Origin: Cannabis sativa | Lineage: Eukaryota; Streptophyta; Magnoliopsida; Rosales; Cannabaceae | Direction: 5' to 3' | Length of the DNA stretch: 64,000 bases | NCBI RefSeq assembly: GCF_029168945.1 | Contig: NW_026870043.1 | Location: forward strand, 9,058,501 to 9,122,500 | In this document: piece after piece, positions 11,640-23,979 of the stretch | Layout of the letters: every line of letters begins with the position of its first letter | How positions within the stretch are numbered: the stretch's first letter is position 1 | The notes under the pieces: model-generated | The model's input: the letters and a program-made list of their open reading frames with translations, nothing else | Told to the model about the DNA's origin: nothing | The model's database searches: none | Position numbers and translations under genes: made by a program

Positions 11640-12384
11640 CCCAGCCTTTCTGGATTTGACGAGCATATCATCAACGTACATTTCTATATTTCTGCCAATC
11701 TGATCTTTAAACATTTTGTTGACCAATCTTTGGTATGTAGCTCTGGCATTTTTAAGACCAAATGGCATGACTTTGTAGCAGTAGAGACCCATATCTCTTT
11801 GAAACTTGTATGTTCTTGGTCTAGCGGATGCATTTTGATTTGATTGTAGCCCGAATAAGCATTCATGAAGCTTAATATTTCGTGCCCGGCTGTTGCATCG
11901 AAAAGCTGATCGATTCTTGGAAGTGGGAAAAAGTCTTTAGGGCATGCTTTGTTGAGGTCTGTGAAGTCAATATAGACTCGCCATTTCTTGTTCGGCTTAG
12001 GCACGAGTACGGGGTTCGCAACCCAAGGCGGGTAAAAGGCTTCAATAATGAAGTTGTTGTTGCGCAACTTTTCAACTTCGTCTTTTAGGGCTACTGCTCG
12101 TTCTTTATCCAGCAATCATTGTTTTTGCTGAACTGACCGGATGTTAGGATCGATATTCAGGACGTGCGAAATAATAGAAGGATCGATTCAGACCATATCC
12201 GATGTGACCAGCCGAAAACGTCTAGGTTTGCTCTCAGAAATTTTATCAATTCCGATTTTACTTCGAGCAACAAACCCTTTCCAATTTTTAGCTTTCTGGC
12301 TGGGATAGCTGGATCAATCTCGATCTCTTCTAATTCTTCCACAGGTCCAACATTGCTGCTTGGGTCCCCAAGTCGAGGATCCAC
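11640..12384 (-). pseudogene. Gypsy 1 reverse transcriptase, broken
   Basis: The palm and fingers are in 12115-11684: WRVYIDFTDLNKACPKD and PLPRIDQLFD, then a shift after DQEHTSF. The catalytic YVDD is readable at about 11668-11679 on the minus strand in another frame. The upstream piece 12384-12157 (PAIPARKLKIGKGL...FLRANLDVFGW) is the usual linker before RT. At least two frame changes and a stop separate the pieces. Confidence 0.9.
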
Positions 12385-12553
12385 ATCTTCATCCTTGCCT
12401 TGGGAAGTTTCCTACTTGGGAATATTATTCCCTTGTCCGGGCTCTTGCTTGAGGATACTTCCTTCTTAGCCTTGGCCACTGTAAGGTTGTAACATTCCCG
12501 AGCAGATTGCTGGTTCCTTCTAAGACACCCTACCCCATTTTTGGTTGGGAACT

Positions 12554-12994
12554 TCAGGCACGAGTGGAATATATATATGTGACTGCTTTTAAGTCATACA
12601 AGGCTGGTCGGCCTAGCATTACGTTAAAGGCTGAAGGAACATCCAATATCAGGAATTGTGCCATGATAGTTATGCTCGTTGGAGCTTGTCCAACTGTGAG
12701 GGGTAGCCGGATTTGTCCCAGAGGCGCAACTCCTTGGCTGGAGAAACCATAGACGGGCTGAAGGCATGGCGTTAAATCCTTGAGCTGGAGCCCCATCTTC
12801 TCGTAAGCAGTTTTGAACAAAATATTTGAAGAAGCCCCATTATCGATCATGGTTCTGGACACCATTTTGTTTGCTATCTGGACTTCCACGACTAGCGGGT
12901 CGTTGTGCGGAAATCTTATCTGGACAGCATCTTCATCGTTGAATGTTATGGTTGGCTCTCCTACTCGTGGAACTTTGGGCTTCCTTTCTTCCAC
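12554..12994 (-). pseudogene. Gypsy 1 aspartic protease
   Basis: The 146-residue stretch includes MIDNGASSNIL, the Tat version of the retroelement protease active site (DNGAS rather than DSGA), followed by YGFSSQGVAPLGQIRLPL and FNVMLGRPALYDLKA. The enzyme would cut the Gag-Pol polyprotein. It is in a different frame from the zinc-knuckle part of gag upstream, so a frameshift lies near 13000-13120. Confidence 0.9.
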
Positions 12995-13122
12995 GGCCAG
13001 GATGACTTCTTCTTGATCATATTAAGCTGTGTGGGCATATCGTTCCCGAGCTTTGCACGTGTCTTCAGCGATGTGCGGGCCTCCAATGATGACTTGCAAG
13101 TGTCCATCTATTGGCAGAGGCA

Positions 13123-13350
13123 TCAGATCCTGGTTATTCTGACCTTGGTTGGCCTTAACATACTTCTGTAAGTGCGGGTTGTTTTTCTTATCAGAAGTTC
13201 TATTTCCCCCTTCAAGTTGTAGCATTCGTTGGTGTCGTGGCCGTAGTCTCCATGGAACCGACAAAACTTTGTCATGTCCCTTTTGCTGGTATCTTTCTTC
13301 ATGGGCCTGGGCTTCTTGTACGGAATTAGCGACTGAGTCGCTATGTACAC
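13123..13350 (-). pseudogene. Gypsy 1 Gag C-terminal zinc-binding part
   Basis: Contains KFCRFHGDYGHDTNECYNLK, the Cys-His-His-Cys pattern found at the end of Tat Gag in place of a classical CCHC knuckle. It probably binds element RNA. The protease follows in another frame. Between 13351 and 13584 the sequence is still gag-like but has a stop. Confidence 0.85.
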
Positions 13351-13584
13351 ATTTTCTATATCTTCAGTTAAGATAGTGAATGTAGTGTTTCTGGCGCGAT
13401 CATAGGGAGTGTGTCCGGGTTTTTTAGCAAACTTTCCCTTCTTCCCGTTTCCTTGCTTGTGGTTATGGCCTGAACGCTTGCCACTTGAATTGCTGGAATA
13501 TTGGGGAAGCTGGGCAGACGTTCCAATAGAAGGAGCCTTCGTTTTGTTCAGCTTTTGCTCACCTTCTGCTCGCTGAATGGCTTC

Positions 13585-14123
13585 TTAGAGCTTGATGAAG
13601 CCTTCGGCCCGGTCAAGGAAATCACTCATTGAGTTGGTCGGTCCGTTTTTCCTTATGTCCTTCCATAGCTCACCAAGGACTTCAATGCCCCCCAGTATCG
13701 CGGATAACTTTCCATCCTCGGTTACCCGTGATACCTTGGTCGCTTCCGTCATGAATTTGCTAATGTATGCCCAGAGTGGCTCGCCTGGTCGCTGTTTTAC
13801 TTCGACCAGATCTCCCAGATGCAATGGGAGTTGGCCTGAGGAAGAGAATTGTGCATGGAATTCCGAAGAGAAGGTTTTCTATGAACTAAACTTTCCTAGA
13901 GCCAACTTGAAATACCATTGCTGTGCGACCTCTGACAGAGTTGCGAGGAAGATTCTGCAACATACGTCTCCTCGTACCCCTTGTAAATCCATTTGCATCT
14001 CAAAATACTTGAGATGGGAGAGAGGATCTTCTCTCCCAGTGTACATCTTCCACGTTGGCATCCTGAACTTGTGAGGTAGTGGCAGGAGGTTGATTTCTGG
14101 TTAGAAGGGAGTTCCGCGTGCAC
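13585..14123 (-). pseudogene. Gypsy 1 Gag core (retrotransposon gag domain)
   Basis: Two stretches in one frame: MPTWKMYTGREDPLSHLKYF...LATLSEVAQQWYFKL (14061-13879) and QRPGEPLWAYISKFMTEATKV (13824-13585). These match the typical layout of a plant gypsy Gag domain that forms the particle shell. A stop falls between them, and the start near 14100 is in a shifted frame. Confidence 0.88.
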
Positions 14124-14267
14124 GGTCTAACTCGAGATTGTTGTTACGCTGCTCGGCCATGCCGTGAAACATATTATTCAGTTCGTCAAGCTTTGCCTGT
14201 ACGGCTGGGCTGACTTGATTGGCATTCTGGTCGGGTTGGGCCACGTCAGCATCTTTCTAGCGGGGAT

Positions 14268-15129
14268 TTAAGTATGGGCTCCGCACTGCACGTTCGTTGT
14301 AGTATTCTGCTCGTCCGTTCCCCTTCTTCTGTTTAGGTCGTCCCTTAGGTCATGGGTTGTTCCCAACCTATCGAACACAGAAGAACCTGGCTGCTTTAGG
14401 GACTGGTTTGCTTGGTTGGCAGGTGGAATGGCTCCATTATTTTGCGTGGATCTGTCGAGCATGACTCCTCCTGATGAATTCCCGGACAAGGTCTGTCCGC
14501 CTACCTCTTGGCCCACGAGTGGAACTCGTGACCGGGGATTGGACGGCTGGCCGTTGGTTGTCTAGGAAGCATTCATCGTCGGGTCATCCGCGATTTCTCA
14601 AAGGGGAATGACGCTTGGCGCCTGCTGGCCTACAGTCTGATAGGCTCTTCGTATCAGCACAGTGGCTTGCCGACTACGATCTTCGATTTTTGTATGGTGA
14701 GCCTTTAATGCCTCCATCTCTTTGTCCCTCCACTCGGCGAACATACGCCTCTGTTCGTCGAACGCGAGGTTTACTGCGGCACGTAATTTTCCTGATCGTG
14801 ATGCATGGTATTGTTGTGACCCTGCATGAGTCCGAGCGCAGCGCGGAGGTTTGCAATTCGGTCGCGTCTCTGATGGTTGTCTGGGCGTTGATGCCTTGTG
14901 GGACAGTCATGTTAGGAATGTCCTGGCTGTGTGCGAAACCGTTGTTTCCGGTCTCTTGCACACCAGGTGCAGTTTCAGTAACAGGAGTTGTCCCATCATT
15001 CACCACGCTTCCCGTCTGTCCAGGATTGACAGCGGGTGGAACCCTCGAACTCCCTGGGTCTTGCAACGTCGGATCCATCGTTTGTGAGTTTGCTGGGTCG
15101 GACAGGCCTCTACGAGTGTGCACCATCAT
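14268..15129 (-). pseudogene. Gypsy 1 Gag N-terminal low-complexity region
   Basis: The stretch 15129-14674 starts MMVHTRRGLSDPANSQTMDP and is rich in Pro, Thr and Asn. The stretch 14516-14268 (another frame) includes SVFDRLGTTHDLRDDLNRRR, a sequence type seen before the gag domain in Tat elements. It lies 46 bases inside the 5' LTR, the expected place for the Gag start. The frame change lies between 14520 and 14674. Confidence 0.75.
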
Positions 15130-15154
15130 GTCGAAAGAGCGATCTGTGATTCTT

Positions 15155-15172
15155 CTCTCAATGAAAGCACCA
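15155..15172 (-). promoter_or_regulatory. Gypsy 1 primer-binding site
   Basis: On the minus strand TGGTGCTTTCATTGAGAG follows the 5' LTR end by three bases, the expected position for the tRNA primer. It is not the initiator-Met type seen in the copia elements of this window. I do not name the tRNA. Confidence 0.75.
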
Positions 15173-15175
15173 AAA

Positions 15176-15849
15176 TGTTGACTTCGCTTTTAGCCAACGA
15201 CAATGAGTCTTTTTGATAAGCGATAATTGATATGTCGTAATAAGAATATGTAGTAAAGCAATAATAAGACACAAAAATTTTATAGAGGTTCAGCCCCGAG
15301 CAGTTCGGTAATAGCCTAATCTTCGTTAGTTGTATTGACTTAAGAATAAGGAAGAAGATTCCTTTTCTTATAGGTCTTACAATAATATCTCTGAATATAT
15401 AATTCTTAGATAGCCTTAGCTTATAGCGTTTCAGCGTACAATTTCTCCGTCCCCTGCCCAATGAACATTCCTCACTATTTATAGGGCAAGAAGCTTGAGG
15501 AGGAAGAGTTTCCTCTCTCGTTACAATGCGCATAAACAGAAAGATCGTGTGATCAATGCTGAATGCTAGGATCGTGGGATTGAGGCTGAATACACTGATA
15601 GTGGGATCGTGTGTATGCCACATCCACGGAAGTTGATCCCTGAGTTATAGGGATTGAGCTGGTGACTCACGATGTCTTTAGTTTAATTCGCTAAGTGTTG
15701 CTCATTCTGCACGGCTTGTTGAGTATTCCATTATGGACATGCCAGCGAGGCATCCTGCTCAGCATGTGGATCCGACCAGATGCTCTAAGTAGAGTCCACG
15801 TGTCACCATTCTCGTGATGCCACGTCAGAGTGCCACTTTTGGGATAACA
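15176..15849 (-). mobile_element. Gypsy 1 right (5') LTR
   Basis: 674 bases, TGTTGACTTCGC to GGGATAACA, collinear with the left LTR. A minus-strand TATA motif near 15474-15483 (CTATTTATAG on the plus strand) would start the element RNA. It is uninterrupted and shows the empty site for the solo LTR that sits in its partner. Confidence 0.95.
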
Positions 15850-15854
15850 CATTA

Positions 15855-15975
15855 TATATATAATCATGAAATAAATCATGTGAACCATGCAACATAAAAT
15901 GTTATTTCTGATATTTATTAATAAGTAAATATGATTATATTGAAATGGGTTTTATTTAGGGCACAAAACCCAACA
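15855..15975 (-). mobile_element. Copia element 2, left (3') LTR, remainder
   Basis: The LTR resumes after the CATTA duplication, with TATATATAATCATGAAATAA, and finishes AAAACCCAACA at 15975. It is followed directly by the polypurine tract. Confidence 0.93.
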
Positions 15976-15990
15976 AACTCTCACTTGCAC
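15976..15990 (-). promoter_or_regulatory. Copia element 2 polypurine tract
   Basis: On the minus strand GTGCAAGTGAGAGTT abuts the TGTTGGG end of the 3' LTR. The same tract is at 31034-31048 and 46489-46503 as GTGCAAGTGGGAGTT, so this copy has one G-to-A change in the purine run. Confidence 0.88.
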
Positions 15991-18900
15991 TAATATAAAA
16001 CAAAATGTGCATTTCAAAGAATCTCAACATCTTGATATACAAATCAAGTGTAGTAGTAGTAAACTCCTCGTAATAGTATCTGACAAGTTGAATTAAACAC
16101 AACCTCTTCTCCACCATTACTCTTCCTTAATCAAAAAATCCTTGATAATGTGAAATTCCTCTCTATATGTCTACTCTTTCGGGATACTGGATTCTATACT
16201 TTTGGCAACTACTTTTTGGTTAATCAGGAAAATAACACTAGTAGTTAAGACAAGTTGGAACGGTGCCAGAAATGTATAGAACTTTCCTCAGATTGAATAA
16301 GTACCTTTCCTGCAACTTTAACATTCAGTCTCTCTCAGGTAGACTTAGAGACTTCAGATAGGTTTTTACACTTCTCCAAAATCGCTACTCCACCCCCAGA
16401 GTAATCACCATCTTATCAGCAAACTTTGTAGCACAAAGGCAAGTCTCGAAATCTAATGTGGTGTAGTCTAAGAGTTTTAAACACACCCTTATTGAGTAAC
16501 ATATAGTTCCTCTCTTTAATCTTAAGATTTACTCGATTATCTTCCAATGTTCTTCTCCTGGATTAATCTGATACCTACTCACTACTCCCACTCAACAGCA
16601 GGTGTCTGGTCTAAGGCATACTAAAGCATATCTGAGACCTCTCACTGTTGATTTAAGAAATTCTTTCATTGCTTTATCTTTTTTGGAATAGTTGAGACAT
16701 TTCCTTACATAAATAAAATCTATGCCTAGAAGTTGTGAAGCTTCTATAGATTGTCATTGGGAAGAAAATGCTTCAGCATCTTACTAAAGTAAGTTGCTTG
16801 CACTAGAGTAAGTAATTAACTAGGTATACAACAAACCATATGTTTAGATAAACTCAAACCTATAATACTAGGAACAGGAAGTTTTGTTAAGTCCATTGAA
16901 TAGACTTATTAACGAAAATTTCCTTTTATGTTCTTGTAATATAAAACTTTAGGTTACTCCATGTTAATGGATCAAACCATAGTTCTATTGGCTTTTCTTC
17001 TTAGTTTCTTATCTTGACAATCCATTACTTGTTTAAACTCACAATGAATTTTAATCACTAGTTTCTTCCAAGTCATAAGAAGGTGAGTTCCTAGAAACTC
17101 TCCCACTACGACAAGGTACCATAAACTATGTCTAAGAAAACTAAATGGTATTGACCTCTTCGGTTGTGTTAAGACAACAGAGGCAATGGTATCATCATAT
17201 GTAGAATAAGATGATAGAACACTTTTGGAATCAAGAAAAAATATCTCCTTTATTTGCTACTTTATTTTCAGACTTAGTCATTTTCTTAGAAAATTAGTAT
17301 TTGTTTAAACAAACACTTTCTTATATATTGACTATGGGATGTTCCACCCCTAATCACTTAGAAAAGCTAACAAACATGCAAACCAAGGTTAAGAGTTCTA
17401 GCTTTTCTTAAGATTTCGATTAGGTCATCCATGAATCTAGTAATGATTTACATTAAGTATACAACCATTGCATCATTCTGAAATTGTATTACCATAGAAG
17501 GATTTAGGCAACAACTAGTAACTAATCATCAATATGCAAAACAAAATTTCTGGGGAGGTAAGTTTGGATATAATTCAAAAATCAAATTATTGATCTGTGA
17601 ACTGCATATCTACTAACTATTTCTCCACCCCTATCAGTTTGCAAGATCTTTAACCACTTACAATTGCTACAAATTCATGAAATTTTTCAAACATTTCAAA
17701 TTTCTTTTGCTTAAGGTAAAATCTAGAGTGATCGTTTTAAGAATACAACGAAAACTCATATCCACCCCTGAATGTACATCCATCTACGAATGAGATGAAC
17801 TTACTTTCAGTGGACATAGGCATATTAACTCTTTGCAGAGATTGGTCTTGTCAAAACAACTATGAACAAGATACAAATGCCATAGATTAAAAAAAAATGG
17901 TTGTAGTCTTTTGATGACTTAGGTTTAGTTACATCAAAGAGTTCTTAGAATAGTGTAAGTGGATTCTGGTCAAAGAATACTAAACTCATACAGTTTGAAT
18001 CCATTGATAGAAAATGGTTATTAAAAACTTGTGAAAGTGTAACTATATAATGAGTAATTCTTTCTTGGACCACCACTACTAATCTAACTCTAAGTTTGAT
18101 TTTCCCATACAAGTAGGAGATTTCTAAGATTGAGGATTTATATCATTTTGGGATAGAATTTTGGGAATATAATCATATGCGTCATTTAATATCTTAAGAA
18201 AATATAGAATGACATTATATGATTTATAGACCATTCATCCAATGACATGTTATTGAGCTAATTCGAAAAGAATAAGCTAAGAGGAATTAGGATAATTTCG
18301 TTTTAAATAAGAATCCAACGATGCTTCGAGAGTCAAAGTAATCTTATTTATACAATCTTCTTGTTTCATATTGTAAATACTAGTCTAAGGTGTCATCAAT
18401 TGATGAACAGCTAGATGTTGCATTTACAATATTTATCTTTCGAGATCTAACACTATTATGTTTGTCTAATGGTGAAAATCCACTAGGGATTTATCTCATT
18501 AGAAGAACAAACCAAGTTAGACCAACAATGAAGATTCGAAATTAAACTACAATTTAATAAAATAAAATAACATGGTTCAATATAAATTCATACACAATTA
18601 AGAAATTATTAAACATATAGCAAGTAGGAATAACAAGTGAAAATACTAAAACATACAGTCTTAAATAATTTCCAAGGTCTTCAACAAACTGATATCAGTG
18701 TCCCGTTTAGGCGAGACTCAGTGATACAATCCATTGAATAGAGTTGTCAGCTCATCTAAAATGAGCTTCCACCATTGTTTCATACTCTTGCAAGTCTTAT
18801 ACAGTCGCCACCATTAGGGTGATCAATACTATATAAAAAACTTACAAAATTACTTATCTTTCCAGATTAAACGGTGCTAACTTGCTAATGAACGTTCCTC

Positions 18901-20251
18901 CATTAGGGAGGATTACTCACTAAAACAATAGCTATGTAAAACCAACAATGGAGATCGAATGTCATAATAATAATAAAGGTCATTATTTAATGAAAGTTGT
19001 ATTTTCTTCTAATATTTATTTTAATCAACTTATTTTAAATATATATTTATTTAATTAAAATTTTCAATTTAGAATAAAAAATTCTAAATATAAATTTTAA
19101 TTTAACATTTATAAATTATACTTAGATGGATATGAAAATAACGTGAATTATTTCCATCTTAGTAATAATTTCCAAAAAATATTTAGAAAATTATTCAATT
19201 TAAGTTGTTTCGAAATTAATTTAAATTAATTTACAACTCAAATTTAATTTTCTATAAATATATATTGCATTTCGAAAAATGAATTGTATAAGAATACAAT
19301 TTTCGAAAATGCTTGTGAAAATAAAATAAAAATAAATCCTGAAAAAATTATCTTAATTTAATGTTGGCCCAAAATTAATAAAAATTAATTTACAACAAAA
19401 ATATAATTTTCCTATTTAATTAAATACTAAAGAAAAGTTTTAAATATTTAAGTATCATGATTAAAATTAACTTAAATATTAATTTTCTATTTAATTAAAT
19501 ACACTAGAAAAATACTTCAAGCAAAATAGATAATATTTATCTAGACTTTCATTGACTAATTAATTCAATTTCTAATTATAATATATTTTAGTTTATTTAT
19601 TTTAGTTAATCATTATATGAAAAAAATCATTGATTTAAGTTGGTCCAAAATTAAAATAAATAATTGTCAACTTTAATCTATTTTTCAAATAATATTCGAC
19701 ATTTCTGCATTAAAGAAATGCTATTTCGAAATAAAAAAAATTAATAAAATAAAATAAATTATATTTGGAAAATTATTCAAATTTAACTTATTCAGAAATG
19801 AGATTCCAAATTTAAGATAATTTTCAACTTTAATTAAATAACATGAAAATAACAATATTTAAGTATCATGATGAAAATCAACTTAGATATTGAAATTTTC
19901 AATTTAATTAAATGTATTAAATTTAAGAAATAAATAATTAAGTGTAGATGAAACTTAATTATTAATTCTAGTTTAATACTAGCAAAATATACTAAACTTA
20001 GATTGTACCAAAATTAATTCTTAAACAATTAATTTCACAATCAATGATATTTTCCTATTTTAATATTAGAAATAATAACTAGTATAGAAATAACTATCTA
20101 GAATATATATCATTAACTAAGTGTTTTTCTAAAATTAACTTTAAAATATTAAAATAAAAAAAATCATATATTTTAAAAGTTAATTATGTTTCTAATTCAA
20201 TTTTAATTAGGTTAGACTAATATAATTAACCTAATACAGTTATTTAAATAA

Positions 20252-20371
20252 GGCAAATGAGCCTTCACAATTGGGGTAGTTCATGTGAGGGGGAGCTGGG
20301 TTCAGTATGTCGTACCCACTTCTATTGGCCCCAACTCTCACACAAGGCCCAAAAGAGAGGAATTTAACCTT
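20252..20371 (-). other. Conserved 120-bp block, copia element 2
   Basis: One of three near-identical 120-base blocks (others 35841-35960 and 50818-50937) in otherwise diverged AT-rich sequence. Its ends carry an inverted repeat around GGCCTTCACAATTGGGG and CCCCAACTCTCACACAAGG. In this copy one arm has a G-to-A change (TGAGCCTT). Confidence 0.8.
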
Positions 20372-21654
20372 TAAATAAATAATTGTTATTCATTGAATAA
20401 GCCCAAATCTAATTGGGCCTAAATAAAATTACTTATGTCAAATTTTATTTTAGCAACCTAGTCCATTTACTTAGTAAAAACTTAAATGGGCTTCCTATAT
20501 GCATCTAAGCCCAATAGTAAACATATAGGCTCACACAGGTGAAATGATTTGGATGGGCCTTATCATGTTACAAGGTTTACACAGATGAAAGAAGTACAAA
20601 ATTTACCTGTTATAAATTATTTATAAGATCTATTGACATTTGGACTATGATTAAAATGAGATCATTGGATCTGTCAACAAGTTAATCATAGCAATTTAGA
20701 TCAAATATATAATAGGTTTGTAAAAAAAAAATTTGAATAAACAATATAAAATTAAACAAACATTGTCCATGTAACAAATGTGAAATAAGATATTAATATA
20801 ATTAAATTATTATTTTTAAACTAACCAATTAAATTTTGAAAATTTAGGGTTGTTAAAACAAACCTTAAAATCTCAAAATAAAGAAACTAATTTTAAAATA
20901 TCTAGGTTTATTTCAATCAAATTAAATTAAATATCAAATAAGATCAATGATTTGAAAGAAAGAATCTTCAATATCACTTTCAAATCTTATAATTTAATTA
21001 AAATAAACCAATTTTAAAATAGATTTGGTTAGATAATTATTATTTTAGGAATAAAATAATAAATAAATAACAATTACCATAATTATATGTCAAAATATCT
21101 CGAAATAAGCAATATTCAAATTTCTACAAAATATCTAAGTTATTTAAATATTTAAGATATGATTGATAAATTTCCAATAAGGAAAAAAAAATGATATATA
21201 TAGAAAAATACCATTTTTAAACTTATAATTTATAAATAATTAAATATTTAACAAAATAACAAATTTTGAATTTGAAAATATTATGGTAAGTATATCTATA
21301 AAAATATCTATGTTAATTTCAAATTTATTAATTATTTAATTTGTCTTATAAGATAATTTTAATATAGCATTTTAAATAAAAAGACAAAGTTATCTTTTAA
21401 TTTAAAATATGTTAAATATCAAAATATCTAATCTTATAATTAAATAATATATAAATATTAAAGAAGTTAACAAATTTTTAATTCTGACCATAATTGGAAA
21501 TATTTAAAATTAGAAATATTTCAAATTGGAAATATTAAAAAAATAGAAATATTTCAAATTGGAAATATTTAAAATTAGAAATATCGTATTTCGGGAAACA
21601 ATCCCATAAAAAATTGGATTTTTGGGGAAAAAACCACAAAAATCGCAATTTGGT

Positions 21655-21865
21655 GCTGCTGCCGAGGACTGAGTGTGCAACAGGCTGCACGCAGCCTTCA
21701 TGCGCGCGCGGAGAAGAGCACCCAGCCGAGGATTCTCGGCATCTGCAGGGTGCATGAGCGGCAAATGTGGGCGGATGCAGGGTGACACGGGCGTGTCACG
21801 CGCGTGCATGGCTTCCATGTCCGAAGCACCTGGGGCACTCGTGCACCTAGCTTCGACATCCATGA
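21655..21865. other. GC-rich segment in the leader of copia element 2
   Basis: About 210 bases of high GC with CG-rich words (ATGCGCGCGCGG, CACGCGCGTGCATGG) inside very AT-rich leader. The matching place in element 4 (52203-52240) has only about 40 bases. Short ORFs on both strands here look like composition effects. Confidence 0.7.
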
Positions 21866-22118
21866 TTTCTAATCTTCCAAAATTCATAACTTTCTCAATT
21901 TTTATCGGAATTGAGTTCCGTAAAAAACAAAATTGCTTAACTTTTCACAAGGAATCCAAATAAAATATTTTTCAAAAATAAAAAAAAAATATTTTTCATG
22001 GAAAAAGGGACTGTACAACACATATATTCATCAACTAACACATAAACCACATGAAACCATCCAAATCAACACAAAACATCTTTTTAATTCATATTTAATG
22101 AAAGTAAATCATTACCGT

Positions 22119-22131
22119 GGCTCTGGTACCA
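22119..22131 (-). promoter_or_regulatory. Copia element 2 primer-binding site
   Basis: On the minus strand TGGTACCAGAGCC lies two bases inside the 5' LTR. It matches the 3' end of initiator-Met tRNA (TGGTATCAGAGC) with one mismatch. Confidence 0.88.
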
Positions 22132-22133
22132 GT

Positions 22134-23979
22134 TGTTGGAAATATTTTACCAGGATCTAGATTTACTCCCAAGTATGTTTCATTAGCAACCTAATATGAA
22201 TTCTAAAACAATGAAATAAACACATAATAGTTTAAGAAAACCTTACATTGGGTGCAGCAGAATATAATGACTCCTTCCGTTCAGATCTCTAGCCCTTGTT
22301 TCCTTTCGGTAGCAGAGCATCACCAAGATCTGAACCTGGATCTCTTTCTCTCCTTTTTTGATGCTAATTATCCACAGTCTTTCTTACACACTATGATTGA
22401 GATACCACTTGATGTGTGTTGCCACTACTCTATCACTCAAGGGAATTTCAAAATTGAAGAGAGGAAAAGAGAGAGAGGGGCGGCATAGGCTTTTTCTGAA
22501 AGAAACAATTTGCAAAGACATAAGTTTCCTGAAGCCAACACTTTCTATTTATAGAATGCCATTTAGGTTTAGGTTAGAATTGTATGGCATTAAAATAATG
22601 AAAAAAAATAAATGGTAAAGGCTTTGCAAAGTGGCAGCCATATAAGGAAATGGGGCCTCACTTTGCAACTTTCCTATTTTGTTATTTTTCATTCCCATTT
22701 TCTCAAAAATGCCAATTTTCCAATTTTAACCATTTAAATGCCAACTCTAATTATTTAATAACTTAAAAATAATTATTAAATAATATTGTCATTTAATATA
22801 TTTATTAATTTAGACATATAAAGTACCTTAATTAATAAATAAACTTAGAATCTCTTTTCTTTACAATTTCGCCCTTGCTTAGTGAAAATTCATAAACTAG
22901 ACATAGTCTAACTTTAGAATTATAATTGATTAATCAAAATCAATTAACTAAGTCTTACAAGCAGTATGGTCTCAACTAGTATGGGGACCATGGGCCTATA
23001 TTTCTGAGCTTCCAATAAGTCGAACCAAATTTACCAAGTAAATTCCCTAACTTATTAATTTCTTATTGAATCCACATTTAGAACTTTGAATTGCACTCTC
23101 TATAATATAGAACGCTCTATATGTTCCACGATATTGATACGTTATTAGTTATCCATTGTTATAATCCTAATTTGATCAATGACCCTCTAATAGATGATCT
23201 ACATTGAATAGGCACTAAGTTACCGTTACACCTTTAATGTACTTTATCCTTAAAACACTTAGCTCTGTATAAATGATATTTCAGCAAAGTGAAATGAGAT
23301 CTCCACCATTTAGCTTTGTTTAGCCAAGCTCCAAGGATATCATCGTTTCACTTCTAAATTCCTATAGAAGTTATAGACTCAATATTTATGTTAGCGCTCC
23401 CACTCAATCATATTATCATGTTCTCAAAATGTACGTATCACCCTTACCCAAAAGTAGGCTTAACTAACAAATCAAAGAACATGTATAATACTCTTGAGAT
23501 CGAACCTAACCATATCAGGATTAAGATCATTTGATCTAGGATCAATGTGTGATATTGAATTGAATAGATATTACGGTAAATTTTAATATATCTAATCAAA
23601 GTTCAATATCGGTCCCTTCCGATGTATACTCCATACATTCGATACTGGTAAACTTTACCAATGTCCTCGAAAGGACATAACACTTTTCCAAGGTGTAGGA
23701 ATACCTATCGCTGATTATCATATCAGTCTAAATCCAGTGAACTGACAAATCAGGGAATAAACTTTCGAACATATAATAAAGATTATATTCCACTGTGCTA
23801 ACAACACTATAATCATTAACAAATTCATATGTTCTGGACTTAAATAGAATTCATACATTATATATATAATCATGAAATAAATCATGTGAACCATGCAACA
23901 TAAAATGTTATTTCTGATCTTTATTAATAAGTAAATCTGATTATATTGAAATGAGTTTTATTTAGGGCACAAAACCCAA
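22134..23979 (-). mobile_element. Copia element 2 right (5') LTR
   Basis: Starts TGTTGGAAATATTTTACC and ends ...AAAACCCAA; the last two bases (CA) are missing at the junction with chromovirus gag. TATA (CTATTTATAG on the plus strand) is at 22544-22553. It is the full-length reference for subtype B. Confidence 0.92.

Larger units (their letters stand above)
2282..15849 (-). mobile_element. Complete Ty3/gypsy Tat-type element with antisense gene (Gypsy 1)
   Basis: Two LTRs of 674 bases (after removing a nested solo LTR), a 5-bp duplication, a primer site, a polypurine tract and gag-protease-RT-RNase H-second RNase H-integrase in that order on the minus strand. Between integrase and the 3' LTR lies a spliced gene in the opposite direction. 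The second RNase H and the extra antisense ORF are characteristics reported for the Tat lineage. By eye about 25 differences separate the two LTRs (near 3.7 percent), so the insertion is old; all reading frames carry stops or shifts. It sits inside the 3' LTR of copia element 2. Confidence 0.93.
15976..22133 (-). mobile_element. Copia element 2 internal region, coding capacity lost
   Basis: The 6.16-kb interior shows no ORF above 60 codons that fits a retroelement protein. Parts of 15976-18600 still align with the pol of element 3 (for example the TCTCCACCCCTATCAGT segment near 17618 against 33347), but are heavily rearranged. The remainder is AT-rich leader. The layout, including the pol decay, matches element 4 (46489-52513). 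A 120-base conserved block lies at 20252-20371. Confidence 0.88.

Noticed and set aside
14615..15181. 188-codon plus-strand ORF
   Set aside because: It is the reverse-strand shadow of the Gag N-terminal region, which has the expected position and sequence type.
21510..21963. Overlapping ORFs on both strands in the GC-rich segment
   Set aside because: High GC lowers stop frequency; neither product resembles a known protein and the segment is mostly absent from element 4.
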